This document shows positions 32,901 to 38,586 of a DNA stretch of 64,000 nt, in pieces. Position 1 is the stretch's first letter. Every line of letters begins with the position of its first letter. The stretch is taken from contig VGZC01000023.1 in assembly GCA_016872725.1 (NCBI GenBank), forward strand, positions 1 to 64,000, read 5' to 3'. The notes below the pieces were generated by a model. The model saw nothing but the letters and a program-made list of their open reading frames with translations, was not told the DNA's origin and did not search any database. Made by a program: the position numbers and the translations under genes. Origin of the DNA: Planctomycetota bacterium (GTDB taxonomy: Bacteria; Planctomycetota; Planctomycetia; Pirellulales; Pirellulaceae).

Positions 32901-34049
32901 ATCGGAGACGGGCTGCCGACCCGCGCCCGCGCGACCCAAGATGTTCACTCGGTACGTGTCGTCGATCAGCGTCTCCGCGAACCGGAATACGGCGACGTTC
33001 GGAGATTCGCCGAGCCCCACGTATCCGGGCGTCAAGACGAAGTCGGTGGCGCCGAGCAGCGTCACGTCGGGAATCGCCTGGCTGGTGATGAGTCGAGTCG
33101 AACCGGCGCCCGCGACGAGACTCGCGCGCGCCAGTTGGCTCGCCTGGGGATGCGCGTTGATCGCGCCGATCAGCGCCGAAGCCGTGGTTTCGTTGCCGGC
33201 GTTCGAGTTCAAGACGACGTCGATCCGCCGATTGAGCGGATCGGTCGCGTCGACCGTGATCCGGGGAGCGCCCGCTCCGCCGAAATCGCTCTTCGCGAAC
33301 GTCAACCGCACGCCGTTGCCCGCGACCCCCGCGCCGACCGCCATGAACTCGATCTGCAGCGAGTTCCCCTGGTTGACGTCGCTCGTGCCCCGCGCCTTGT
33401 TCGCGCCGGTCAACGTGAGCGGCGAATAGTTGATGTCGGGGCTCGCCACCGCCGTGAACGCGTTGCCGCGCACGATCGACGCCGTCACCAATTGGCTCGC
33501 CAACGGATGCGCGTTGATCGCCGAACGCAGGTCCGACGCCGTCGTCAACGCGCCGAACGTCGAATTCAGGTCGACCTTGATCGTCGCGCCCTGCACGTCG
33601 ATCCCGACGCCGCCACCGATCCCCCGCGCGTTCTTGCTCACGACGAGCGCGATGCCGTCCCCAGCACTCCCCGCCTGCCTCGCGGAAAACTCCATCACCA
33701 CCGCGCCGCCCGTGTTCAGATCGGTCCGCACCGATGCCGACTCGAACGCGCCGTCCAACCCGCTCCGAAGGATCTCGATCCCGCTCGATAAGGTCGCCTC
33801 ATTCAGACGCGCCCCGTCGTTGAATCGGAACTGCAATTCCTTCGGACCCGTGTTGAACACGAGCCCGTCACGGAGCAGAGACCCCTGATTGGTCGCGATT
33901 CCGGCAAGCTCCAAACCGGCCATCAGACGGCGATCCTCGAGCGCCTCCATCTGAAGGTCCCGGCTCGTCTTCCGACGGTCCAACCTCGCGCGCCGTACGC
34001 GGCGATAGGATGCTCGAGCCAACTGCGATCGCGTGGAACGGATGGTCAT
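17985..34049 (-). CDS. Giant 5354-residue multidomain exported protein (matrixin-like motif, PPC, beta-helix, VWA, GEVED, dockerin)
   Basis: The Arg-rich N-terminus carries EALEDRRLMAG at 35-45 (LEPR-XLL-type signal). Visible in order: a duplicated segment with INAHP(L/Q)ASQL (about 110-300); repeated FEFD-type modules; a metallopeptidase motif HEIGHLLRLGHD near 813; a PPC-like domain just after it (LEPGTYYIGVSASGNDEYDP); parallel-beta-helix-like stretches; a VWA domain near 1835 with MIDAS DESDS and later VTDEDRDEL; more PPC-like and FEFD modules; a GEVED domain near 5070 (DAWIDLNGDGDWNDAGEQIL); a dockerin pair at about 5146-5210 (DVNGDGRVVPFDV, IDVDGDTRATTQD); and an acidic tail (SADAYAGAVDDFFAEFGN). 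It is secreted or surface-bound. Peptidase, adhesion and calcium-dependent folding roles are inferred from the motifs. No stop or frameshift was seen across 16 kb. Confidence 0.85.
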   Translation of the reverse strand: MTIRSTRSQLARASYRRVRRARLDRRKTSRDLQMEALEDRRLMAGLELAGIATNQGSLLRDGLVFNTGPKELQFRFNDGARLNEATLSSGIEILRSGLDGAFESASVRTDLNTGGAVVMEFSARQAGSAGDGIALVVSKNARGIGGGVGIDVQGATIKVDLNSTFGALTTASDLRSAINAHPLASQLVTASIVRGNAFTAVASPDINYSPLTLTGANKARGTSDVNQGNSLQIEFMAVGAGVAGNGVRLTFAKSDFGGAGAPRITVDATDPLNRRIDVVLNSNAGNETTASALIGAINAHPQASQLARASLVAGAGSTRLITSQAIPDVTLLGATDFVLTPGYVGLGESPNVAVFRFAETLIDDTYRVNILGRAGAGRQPVSDLSGNVYLEGKANTSLSFELDLGARVLSVVPMPVSRNAAGALVQARNQVHVYFNDDDLDRASAENPNFYQLIATNDTVRNTDDTTFRPVSVAYDAAADRAVLTFEADLDNLLGPQVAATFRLRIGTDEALPLAPVAYDPGSDAGSSFATALDVVSRFETGAVLVVRDDGSALSDGQTVTVASRAGTERIFEFEDTLRGPTGVLAGREPVAFSAGSTPDEIAQSLANAINNVNMGVIATALGNRVYLANDQRVVLSPTMTAIAESSEGLIVSGSIDNGGQPYDLTFPGDIEEAGHRTIPVENHYLVENHYLSGPDATSGITTAYYNFQSDYGFDPQGNVLRNAITDVQKERVREIYELYGSYFGIQFIESATRGMTIAVGDLRALDPTIPTGPGGVLGVASGGLTGRLVMDLQDFDDQNDEYGELFFRTAMHEIGHLLRLGHDTELPALTVMSGFAQAVSATAEPVFPGDHDIVHGQYLYRPESKDIDLFRFEVPQKGLFTAETIAERLPNDSRLNTVLAVYRETPTRRELVARNDDYFSKDSYLELQLEPGTYYIGVSASGNDEYDPSVEDTGIGGRSEGLYQLRLNFRGEATSSMIDADNATTPTASALSRSTPLDGDADGVPGGVYNTWFRVQAAARTIFVDKAYRGAVSDGSLAAPFNTIKAGISAARAGDIVRIVGNGGADGDITTLKDNLAYEVGFSALGGQVLADGSTLEVPKGVTVMIDSGAMIKMRRARIGVGSSSPSIDRSAGALQVLGTPRVVDAAGAVRRDSTGQTIEGNVVFTSLHEKIGVGTNPDSKPPAALSGDWGGIVMRADLDSRDANRFSYEKQGIFLNNVTFADMRYGGGNVTVDGIPTLVDPIHIVDSRPTIAYNRIARSAHAAVSANPNSFEESNFHAPEYQVSGAFTSDYTRSGLDATGNRETDNTINGLFVRVRTAPGAAPESLTVSARFDDSDIVHVLQENLAIAGTPGGPILESIAPPVTLVTALPGTAVGGMLTPGTYNYRMTFVDVNGNEGPASDVTSDVVVEGNPDTNGAPNIGTVVLSNLPTVARFPGNVARRIYRSTPGGFGPYALVAQINGTSTSFTDDGTTVGGSLADFDEIVRGRLDARLRLDPGTIVKSEAAYIHVGMGAHLIAEGVDGDRAVFTSLADKRYGAGGTFNTNNLSATHVAQPGDWGGIVAGPASSLHFDHTIVAYGGGMARIGGSFRSINALEIHQADARVANSVFERNADGFQPADNNPASIESRFGLGFNRPAAIFIRGAQPVIVNSILRDNAAPALNANVNALNSNLVNDLGRATGTANVYRGVFGNQGPLVSGNRLHNNDINAMVVREGTLNTEGVWDDTDIVHVMQGNIEIPDFHSFGGLRLASKADQSLVVKAFGPDAGFTATGAPLDIDDRIGGALRVLGQPRHPVVVTSLNDCSVGAGFTPDGSPQTDTANTGLCGGATSVPYADVIVVMDESDSMYSAQQFSIGMIADLDASLAAAGIGDGSKGINRFGLVGYGDINDYARAVPVGAGRALFGTSTEYAAAAQTLSTSGSWEDGWQGLHFMVDTYSYRPESAKFAILVTDEDRDELDSTLTYQNTLTKLQAAGVKLEGILGVSIVDAQGLRAMAIDSQGNAYQQDGAGGFTTSPGGQILPGWDTTVPDYANMVFATGGIVGDIYQISAGGLTATSFSRAMVSSIVEQAGGNPAAPGDWRSVMLDTYSHDRNVDVLTEIEPFDSVIPNTNGTPGTAEFLGELAPHEKAGDDKLRLGFTVHGAINSPYDVDVYRFTAEAGTEAWFDIDRTTHALDTVLELVDADGKVLARSNDSAAEGANPNLLVRDPSLPSNAVNILQKSVFEGEDRWTTNPRDAGMRVVLPGIKGSRGTYYARVRSNGPDLSLLDGGRTQGVYQLQVRLRELDEIAGSVIRGADIRYARTGIEVRGQSIHSPLTGEIGEDASPNDLVVDAQQVGNLMETDRAALGTSGALSSANDVDFFQFDVRYMKVQSQSTATNPQYVATTFDVDYADGLGRPNTMLSVFDAAGNLVLVANDSNIAEDRPAPISGANMDDLSRGTAGALDPFLGTVELPVGTYNVAVSSVARVPTDLGQFSLANPSNALARLEPVDSIQRIAEDHINSSGGGTASAPLVPVLLDDSSVVPWTLGDITLYVSQDPGTRDQTNLFTVNPFTGQRETQVGRFNYDVGDIAMRPNGDLMSYSLDLENPPPADATTGIYFQIDTGTAATTDIGASGIETYEEDTANPGNAIRSNLVNGNRIGHGIHFDAITFGQIGDNTERGFAVGGRPAGVRPPGIAYTSNIMYEFLPATGDAISDPASDRTGTGLLQGAGTQIVERGHLITDADPFSTGDTVIIAPEATNVDSLGVTTPIILDGTRFTVLDGAATTYFEFVSGPEITVGLAPNRLPNQAYIRDGDTFFLDSVPYEFDTGEVFVIDAASGNFITDGDRFTVTDNQLVPVTRIFEWDNGSGPPLGGSVIGVNFNVGMNQAALVTAAVNAINSQTGLGGYAASAQALLQSNRISLLSSTSATETSLGTSISGNTGRSTSRGLPNPPGTVLIPIEEVSLNAELTQNLRRVFNGQVGPPPVPGVPGITVGTDGNRVNFVGPAGGSFTELVARGVAIDLGHDNLPNNPAAIAVPFLAEDSGSQIAARMANAISGAGVLVNTNGTVVSLRGGARFDPNQTDDPPLKIAGAAPGGNVTGLAFLGSALYAVSDRGGLYRVVNPHAPMGAFVDYVDTATDLLGIAFQGLAAGPRNLGNGLYQDVLFGITGNGRIYAFDTNGSLLPLFIDGQSSIDTGVFAANGLTFSILDSNLWHVTNNRDTNAGHGINQPFDGSRRAVDGGSSFWFGWESQARNNVSVDPFYNPVNNVNDFDFPGGAHGSLVSNPFSLKGYSSIDLPTLYFNYRLATENASAVLGVNPPQYMRDAFRVFVADDDGEWQLVATNNSGRRTGWANDEYDDFTADGITVDVQELHDVGDNGAPDSWRQARVNLAPFAGRGNLRIKFDFSTAGSLNVGNVNSTGQFLHAIDGRDVRDGQRMIVGGDVFEFDLGSTLVAPTGAHLTDGETFTIHSRTFEFDSGNGVLGSNIRIPFDATQSAGAIASTIENALRAADYTMTADLRAETTGNEVMSTSVNTGLLGGADIFRALGVIGDNPNLTVTPGLDVDMVRLALNQGDHILVNVRAQRIGSTLDSVLRLFDVAGVPLALDDNAIGLDSQLDITVQRTGLYYIGVSGAPNDNYNPIIEGFAINGSTGAYELEIVVNGFTGVIPRLHDNRIQLDGAVKVSQSAGAATVIDGAAGVAAGANAVRVHADMTAAQVAGVVQQALADAYAGGELSAFPVDRTRVRVIGHNVSAPGPLGLTRSQVGDPFGSFYASTRFDGTIDANNPGALRAQNNDFEGVYVDDIVIGFAERGEMVTGSAADSTAFIANPVLPDNQILVGDYQLEIRRSTDYGIADPAPVPTPLLPDTFDTNYRFSEEHTLLAPAAHQITDGQTFTLSDGTNSVVFEFEDASLANGVAQGHIPILFHPAASDGKGGFTAESSTVMAQRIRDAINSVPVQAVLKLKAGFSDGENSGTSSTDSRVHLYGNAVVGGITGTDVVGDLSSATEINDARPQAVRANTIAGATSTYRASGRIGDNPTLVGNNASLDVDLLQFQFTTGTRVTVDIDAALNGSFLDGMLRLFDVAGNQLAISDDTPAPGEPFTLDPYLDFVIPVTGTYFIGISAYNNQTYDIETVASGTAGLSTGEYAIEVTSRSGGIAFEQTSGLGDRNLTRDQGQFVIASSRVSNSARFGVDIDSGRRDGPEGTPHQGATRVTREVNAQRLVPGVVVENSIVYANVAGGIRYSGDANTNAQGQIASVPFGRIVNNTVYGRQGADTGILVENNASPTLLNNVIANFDTGLRIDASSSTTVVGGTLYQGNRVHSTGTLGSYAITVQPGEPLFMEPAIGNFYLASRSQAIDSGINSLTDRPALVSVKGAIGIPVSPILAPARDQLGQLRGDDPTVEPPPGAGENVYIDRGALDRVDFGGPSALLLDPRDNDSQGKDLDGRLTIVKLSVVSLEGFSIQLIDGVEPIDAVNGSGIDDRSVIKEQLTLLRDGVRLTEGVDYRFRYDALNDVIRLTPIAGIWETNHTYRIQMTNQDQFIVTAPAGDRVADGSRFDVTDGQGNTATFEFESGYTVTVAPTLALTMPAAGGGLGGMTDRQSFRVSDGSKQVTLEFDNNGSVAAGNQPIVFTPQYSSEQLAAAVVQALIDANVKLEPVDLGRGVVHVGTLSSHVVDITNAPSLTQTGSVNGGVGDGDTFTLDDGATLQTFEFDIDGKSAAGNTTIPIRQADTYEQIADKFANAIRTYAVGLNPTHYGLGVVHVGGNLLTVLNTSGSRLTQAGQPGVRPEFGILIPSSAGKPVGILDGQTFRIGNGVGLPVTFEFDSDNVVVPGNTIVRIPATDPTLTQIANAMAQAINSVGLGVTAVSVGSGRVLLNGDTPSHSFNGLTSPLTQLGTPGVDAAVPINYVPDDSFTAAAMAALIGQLINANTALDGVSATVRDDQVLISGATSVSGIVKVFVSGIRDIAGNVLRPNQDDGTTEFTIELGSGLDFGDAPQTLGYPTLLTDNGARHAIVSGYRLGDSVDVDVDGQPTIGATGDDADASDDEDGVTFGTLVRGYASSIVVAASGITAAMPGYLDAWIDLNGDGDWNDAGEQILNRAVLANGANTFTVTLPTTTKLGGTYARFRMSSVGGLAPFGDAADGEVEDYQVTVSSSPWQNGALRQDVNGDGRVVPFDVLLLLRFLQSYGSVALPAVPPYVAAGGKQIFATRFMIDVDGDTRATTQDLFDVLRYVRTRGVGEGESAALDVDSANEPARSVEGDRASTSFVVSTSDLSSSGRASVAASDEATGDSGSAARRPSSSRSVREVTFRLPARSETPFADIGRTAIGPLDASRHQDEDLLKSLADHRSADAYAGAVDDFFAEFGN

Positions 34050-34750
34050 AAACCGAACCCTAAGAATGCCTTCGATTCACGAGGATCGTCGGATGGAGCG
34101 TTACGCGTCCCGAGGTCCCGCTCGGTCGGCGCACACAACGCCTCCCCAACGCGACCCCATCCCCGCCCCGCACTCGACACGCCAAGCGCGGACCCATTCC
34201 CTCCCCTTGGACGAGAATTTGGAGAAAGCGGGAATAATGGGCAAATTCGACAATGCAATGAAGGTACCAGTTTTGGATTGTAATTACCGAGCTAAGGTTT
34301 GCAACGAAAAAGGGTCCGGCCGGCCGCCCGCCCGCCCCCACGGGCCTATCGTCCCTTGTCCATGCCATGCCAGCCGTTGCAACCGCGCCAACCGCTGCGA
34401 CCCGCCCGGTTCACACCGCCCCTGAGCCTCGATCGAGACCTAATCCAACGGAAGGAACCCCACTCAACAAGGCGAATGCACACCCCTCACGCCGAGTAAT
34501 CCGGCCCTTCATCCGCGGTTCGACCTGGAAGACGCCCCGACTTCGACGACCGGCGCGCCGGAAAAGTTCCCTCCGACGCCCCCGTCCCGCCGGATACCGG
34601 GACGTGTCATTCGCGGTCCATTCCCGCGTGGATCGCGTGGTTTGGCGTCGAAGACGCGACCCGGTGACCGTCGAATGGCCCGGAATGCGGAGCGTGCGTG
34701 GTCTGCCGTCCAGCGCCCACTGCAAACACGGCCCATTCGTGCCGGCGGCA
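34050..34750. other. Intergenic region upstream of the giant gene
   Basis: This contains no convincing gene. The stretch at about 34200-34310 is clearly AT-richer than its surroundings and, on the minus strand, offers TTGCAT followed 16 bp later by TATTCC. It is the probable promoter/leader of the giant gene. The rest is GC-rich. A short GTGCC/GGCAC hairpin touches the stop of the next gene at 34739-34751. Confidence 0.45.
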
Positions 34751-37700
34751 CTAGAGATGATCCCGCAGGAAGCGGGTCATCAGTTCCTGCAAATGGCGCG
34801 ATTGCTGGGGCTGCGAGATGCCGTGCCGGTTCTGCGGATAGATCATCATGTCGAACACCTTGCCCGCGCGCTGCAGGGAGCGGGCGAGCTGGAGCGTATT
34901 CGCCAAATGCACGTTGTCGTCGGCGTCGCCGTGGATGAGCAGGAGTCGCCCGTGCGTCTGATCGGCCCCTTCAACGACCGACGATCGGCGGTAGCCCTCG
35001 GCGTTCGACTGCGGCATGCCCATCAGCCGTTCGGTATAGACGGCGTCGTAGTTCCGCCAATCGGTCACCGGCGCGCCGGCGATGCCGGCTTTGAACAACG
35101 TGCTGTGGGTCAGCGCGTAGGCCGTGAAATAGCCGCCGTAGCTCCACCCCCAGATGCCCATGCGATCGGCGTCGACCCACGGCTGGGCCCGCAACCAGTT
35201 CACGCCGTCCTCAAGGTCGGCCAGTTCCTGTGTGCCAAGCTGACGATGGACTTTCCACGTATGGGTGATCCCCCGGTGGCTCGCGGCCCGATTATCGCTG
35301 ATCCAAATGCAATAACCTTGCTGCGCGAGCATCTGATGCCATAGGTAGTTGGAGCCTCCCCACCGATCGCGAACGACGGGAGACTGCGGACCTCCATAGA
35401 CGTAGCAAAGGACCGGATATCTCTTGGATCCGTTCGCCGCCGCCTCCGCATCAAAATCGGCCGGTTTGATAAGATACGCGTCGAGCGGATGGCCGTCCCG
35501 CGCGGCGAAGGCGACAGGTTCCGGCGCATTCACACGATAGTACGGCAGGTGATCGTCGATCGCGGCGGACAGCACGTGGCATATCGTCCCATCGGCTCGG
35601 CAAACGCGAACGCCCGGCGGTCCGTGGATTCGGCTATGCGAGTCGATGAAATACGTCTTCGCATCGTTGAAACGGGCGGAATGGCAACCTTCGCCATCGG
35701 TGATCCGTTGGGGTTCGCCTCCGGCCGGCGCGACGCGGTAGACCTGTTCACGGGCAGGCGTCTCGCGCGCCGCCTGGAAGTAGCACCACTGTTCGTCGTG
35801 ATCGGCGCCGAGAAGCGACCGGACTTCCCATGCGCCGCTCGTCACCGGATCGACCGCCGCGCCGTCGTCGCGGACCCGGTAGATATGAACGTATCCCGAC
35901 CGAGGGCTCAGCCAAAGGAAGCTGCCGTCCTTGAGCCACTGGGGGTCGTCGAGCGGATCGATCCACGCGCTGCTCGATTCCCGCAGGATCCGTTTGGACG
36001 GTCCGCCGCCCGCATCGGCGCGCCGCAGATCCAGCCACGTCTGCGCGCGATCCTGCACCTGGAAATAGACGGCCGTCGCACTCGGGTGCCACGCCACGCG
36101 CACGATGAGGAACTCCGCCGCGGAATACTCGTAGTCCTCCACCCACGCGACAGCGCCGCCCGCCGCTTCCACAATGCCCAACTTGACGTGGGGCAGGGGA
36201 TCTCCCGCCTTGGGATACGACGTGACTTCCAGATCCTGCCGATAGGGCATGTGATTGGTCACCGTGTACCGATGCACGGGCGTTTCGTCGAGCATGATCA
36301 GCGCGATGCGCCGCGAGTCGGGACTCCACCAAAACCCCCGGAAATTCCCTCGCCCAAAGATCTCCTCCTGATACACCCAGTCGAGCTCGCCATAGAGCCG
36401 CGACGCGTCGCCGTCGGCCGTCAGGCTCCAACCCCGCGCGTCCTCGATCGAAACGACGTGCAGGTTGTGTTGCCGTACGAATGCGATGAAGCGGCCGTCC
36501 GGACTGAATTGGGGAAGCTGTTCCTTGTGGGGATCGTGGGTGAGCCGGCGCGCGGCCGATCCATCGAGCTTGACGTAGTACAGATCGTTGTTGAGTTCGA
36601 TCAACTCGGCGTCGGCTTGAGGGCTCAGCGCGTGCGGGGACCGCGCGAAACGGGCCGCCTGTTCCCGCGTGAATTCGGGCAGCTTGCCCAGCGCTTCCGC
36701 GACCTTCGCGCTGTCGAAGAACGGAGAGACGGCTCCCGTCGTGGCGTCGACTCGCACCGACTCGCCGCCGTATTCCCCCAGATACGCGTCCGCGCCGGGC
36801 AGCCACCGCCCCCCTCCGCCGCCCGATCCGCCGATCGGAACGCGACGCTTCGGCCCATAGATCCGATCCAAATCAAGCCGCTCGGCCGGTTCGATCGCGT
36901 CGACTTCCCGCAACGGCAGGTCATGCGGGTCGGAAATCCGGTACACGGGGATCGAGTCGCCCGCGTCGGCGCAATCGGCGTCCCAGAAGTTCCAGGTGGC
37001 GAGTCCATCCTGCGACTCGGGTTCGAGCAGATTGACGATCAGGTTCGCGTTCGGCTGGTTGAGCCGAACGACGTACGACCGAGCCGGCAGCATTGTATCC
37101 TTCGATTCCCACCGCGCCGTGATCGCGGTCAGCGCGTGCCGCTGAAAGGGAGGCGACCGCCGCTCGATTTTTTCCGCAACGGCCGATTCGGCGACCAGCG
37201 TTTGATCGGCGGTGAGTTGTTCGACGCGGACGCCGTGCATCCGCAGCCGCGCGGCGACGCGGCTCGCTTCGAACGGCAGCGCGTAGGCCCACGGCCGTCG
37301 CACGGACCGCGTCGGCTCGGCTCGCCCCCAAAATTCGATTTCATAGTCGTTTGGCGTCCCGGTCTCCGCGCCGCGTTCGTCGCGCCGGAACCCGCGGATG
37401 ACCGCCTTCTCCGCGTACTTGGCGAGTTCTCCCGCGATCGGCACCGAATCACGTTCGGTCGATTGGTTCGCGGCGACCACCGATTCCCGCATCGTTCGGC
37501 GAGCGGCGACCGCCGCGTCCCGATTCGCCGCGAACGCATCCAGGCATTCGGAAAGGAACTGCCAGCTCGCTCGGACACGCTCCTCGTACGGTCGGTAGGT
37601 ATACGATTCCGCGAGGATCGAAAACCGACCGCAAAGCCCGAAATACTCGGTTCCATATCTGGGTTCGAGACCATACGTCGTCCAGCGCGAATGGTCGGCG

Positions 37701-38506
37701 TTGAAGTTCCCGTAGTAGAACGTGCCGATGCCCTGGCTATCGAGCCTCCGTGTCACCACGGGCAGGACGTGGTCCCTCAGGAAGCCGACGCCGGCCCCCG
37801 GCGCGGCCGGATGATGGGGTATGTCGTAGGTGAGCGCGTACCGATGGCGTGAGCCGTTGGTCGTGTGCGTGTCGATGACGACGTCGACATCCCAATCGTG
37901 GACGAACCGCACGAGCGCGCGGACCTCGGGCGTTTCGAGCTTGACAAAATCCCGGTTCAGATCGAGTTGCTGAGCGTTTTCGCGGCGGCCCGTCCGCTCG
38001 GGCCCCGCCTGGCCCGGCCGCTGTCCGGGTCCCATCCGTTCGCCGCCGTCCACGTTGAAATTCGGCACGGCGATCAACACGAAGTCGCGCCACCATCCAT
38101 GCGCCGGGTCGGCCGCCAGATCGCGGAGCAAGGCGAGGATCGCTTCCTTGCCGTCGCATTCCCCGCTATGGATGCCGCCCACGAGGAGCACGACGAGCCT
38201 CCCGTCGTCCGAGGCCCGCGCCGGCGATGCCGGAAGCGGATCGCCCGCGATCGCCGCCAACAGGGGCCGGTCTTCGACCGACCGGCCAAACGTCTCGATC
38301 CGAATCCGATCGGTTCGCGACGCGATCCGTTCGAGAAATCCCCGCACGTCCGACTCGACGGCCGTCGCCTGATAGCCGCTCGATTCGGCGATCGTCTTCG
38401 GCCACGGCTCATCGCCCCGCGCGGCGCCTACCGCGTCGACCGCGATCGGGAGAGCATAGACAACACAAAGGACAAGACGCCCGACATGGACACGGATCGA
38501 TCGCAC
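34751..38506 (-). CDS. Exported M14 carboxypeptidase fused to an S9 prolyl-oligopeptidase
   Basis: About 1251 residues from the GTG at 38506, chosen because CAGGAG lies 8 nt upstream and a signal peptide follows directly (VGRLVLCVVYALPIAV). An in-frame ATG at 38569 would leave only 17 bp to the divergent gene. Residues 45-340 form an M14 zinc carboxypeptidase: H113-x-x-E116 (GIHSGECDGKEA), LDLNRDF (N184, R185), H214 (IDTHTTNG) and E300 (ILAESYTY). Residues of about 400-990 form a DPP-IV-type beta-propeller. Residues of about 1000-1251 are the S9 alpha/beta-hydrolase with Ser1122 (GWSYGGY), Asp1196 (GDADDNVH) and His1228 (NRHGI). All catalytic residues of both peptidases appear intact. It is likely periplasmic or secreted and degrades peptides for nutrition. 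Confidence 0.9.
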   Translation of the reverse strand: MRSIRVHVGRLVLCVVYALPIAVDAVGAARGDEPWPKTIAESSGYQATAVESDVRGFLERIASRTDRIRIETFGRSVEDRPLLAAIAGDPLPASPARASDDGRLVVLLVGGIHSGECDGKEAILALLRDLAADPAHGWWRDFVLIAVPNFNVDGGERMGPGQRPGQAGPERTGRRENAQQLDLNRDFVKLETPEVRALVRFVHDWDVDVVIDTHTTNGSRHRYALTYDIPHHPAAPGAGVGFLRDHVLPVVTRRLDSQGIGTFYYGNFNADHSRWTTYGLEPRYGTEYFGLCGRFSILAESYTYRPYEERVRASWQFLSECLDAFAANRDAAVAARRTMRESVVAANQSTERDSVPIAGELAKYAEKAVIRGFRRDERGAETGTPNDYEIEFWGRAEPTRSVRRPWAYALPFEASRVAARLRMHGVRVEQLTADQTLVAESAVAEKIERRSPPFQRHALTAITARWESKDTMLPARSYVVRLNQPNANLIVNLLEPESQDGLATWNFWDADCADAGDSIPVYRISDPHDLPLREVDAIEPAERLDLDRIYGPKRRVPIGGSGGGGGRWLPGADAYLGEYGGESVRVDATTGAVSPFFDSAKVAEALGKLPEFTREQAARFARSPHALSPQADAELIELNNDLYYVKLDGSAARRLTHDPHKEQLPQFSPDGRFIAFVRQHNLHVVSIEDARGWSLTADGDASRLYGELDWVYQEEIFGRGNFRGFWWSPDSRRIALIMLDETPVHRYTVTNHMPYRQDLEVTSYPKAGDPLPHVKLGIVEAAGGAVAWVEDYEYSAAEFLIVRVAWHPSATAVYFQVQDRAQTWLDLRRADAGGGPSKRILRESSSAWIDPLDDPQWLKDGSFLWLSPRSGYVHIYRVRDDGAAVDPVTSGAWEVRSLLGADHDEQWCYFQAARETPAREQVYRVAPAGGEPQRITDGEGCHSARFNDAKTYFIDSHSRIHGPPGVRVCRADGTICHVLSAAIDDHLPYYRVNAPEPVAFAARDGHPLDAYLIKPADFDAEAAANGSKRYPVLCYVYGGPQSPVVRDRWGGSNYLWHQMLAQQGYCIWISDNRAASHRGITHTWKVHRQLGTQELADLEDGVNWLRAQPWVDADRMGIWGWSYGGYFTAYALTHSTLFKAGIAGAPVTDWRNYDAVYTERLMGMPQSNAEGYRRSSVVEGADQTHGRLLLIHGDADDNVHLANTLQLARSLQRAGKVFDMMIYPQNRHGISQPQQSRHLQELMTRFLRDHL

Positions 38507-38586
38507 GACGCATACTCCTGGAGGTTGGTTCGAGTATAACCAACGCCGATTCGGTTTTCCCGCTTCCATCGAGGAGTTGACGATCC
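38507..38586. promoter_or_regulatory. Divergent promoter region of the peptidase and serine-hydrolase genes
   Basis: This 80-bp region separates two divergent starts. TATACT (minus strand) and TATAAC (plus strand) overlap at 38533-38540 and could serve as -10 elements. I see no convincing -35 boxes. A GAGGAG at 38570-38575 is the plus-strand ribosome-binding site. Confidence 0.4.

Noticed and set aside
17964-33791. Very long plus-strand open frames opposite the giant gene (for example 17964-22817, 23376-26609 and 30027-33791)
   Set aside because: They are Arg/Asp/Val-rich antisense shadows caused by the high GC content and codon pattern of the giant gene; no domain, signal or ribosome-binding site supports them.
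34060-34368. Short minus-strand open frame upstream of the giant gene
   Set aside because: No ribosome-binding site, no recognisable features, and it covers the likely promoter region.
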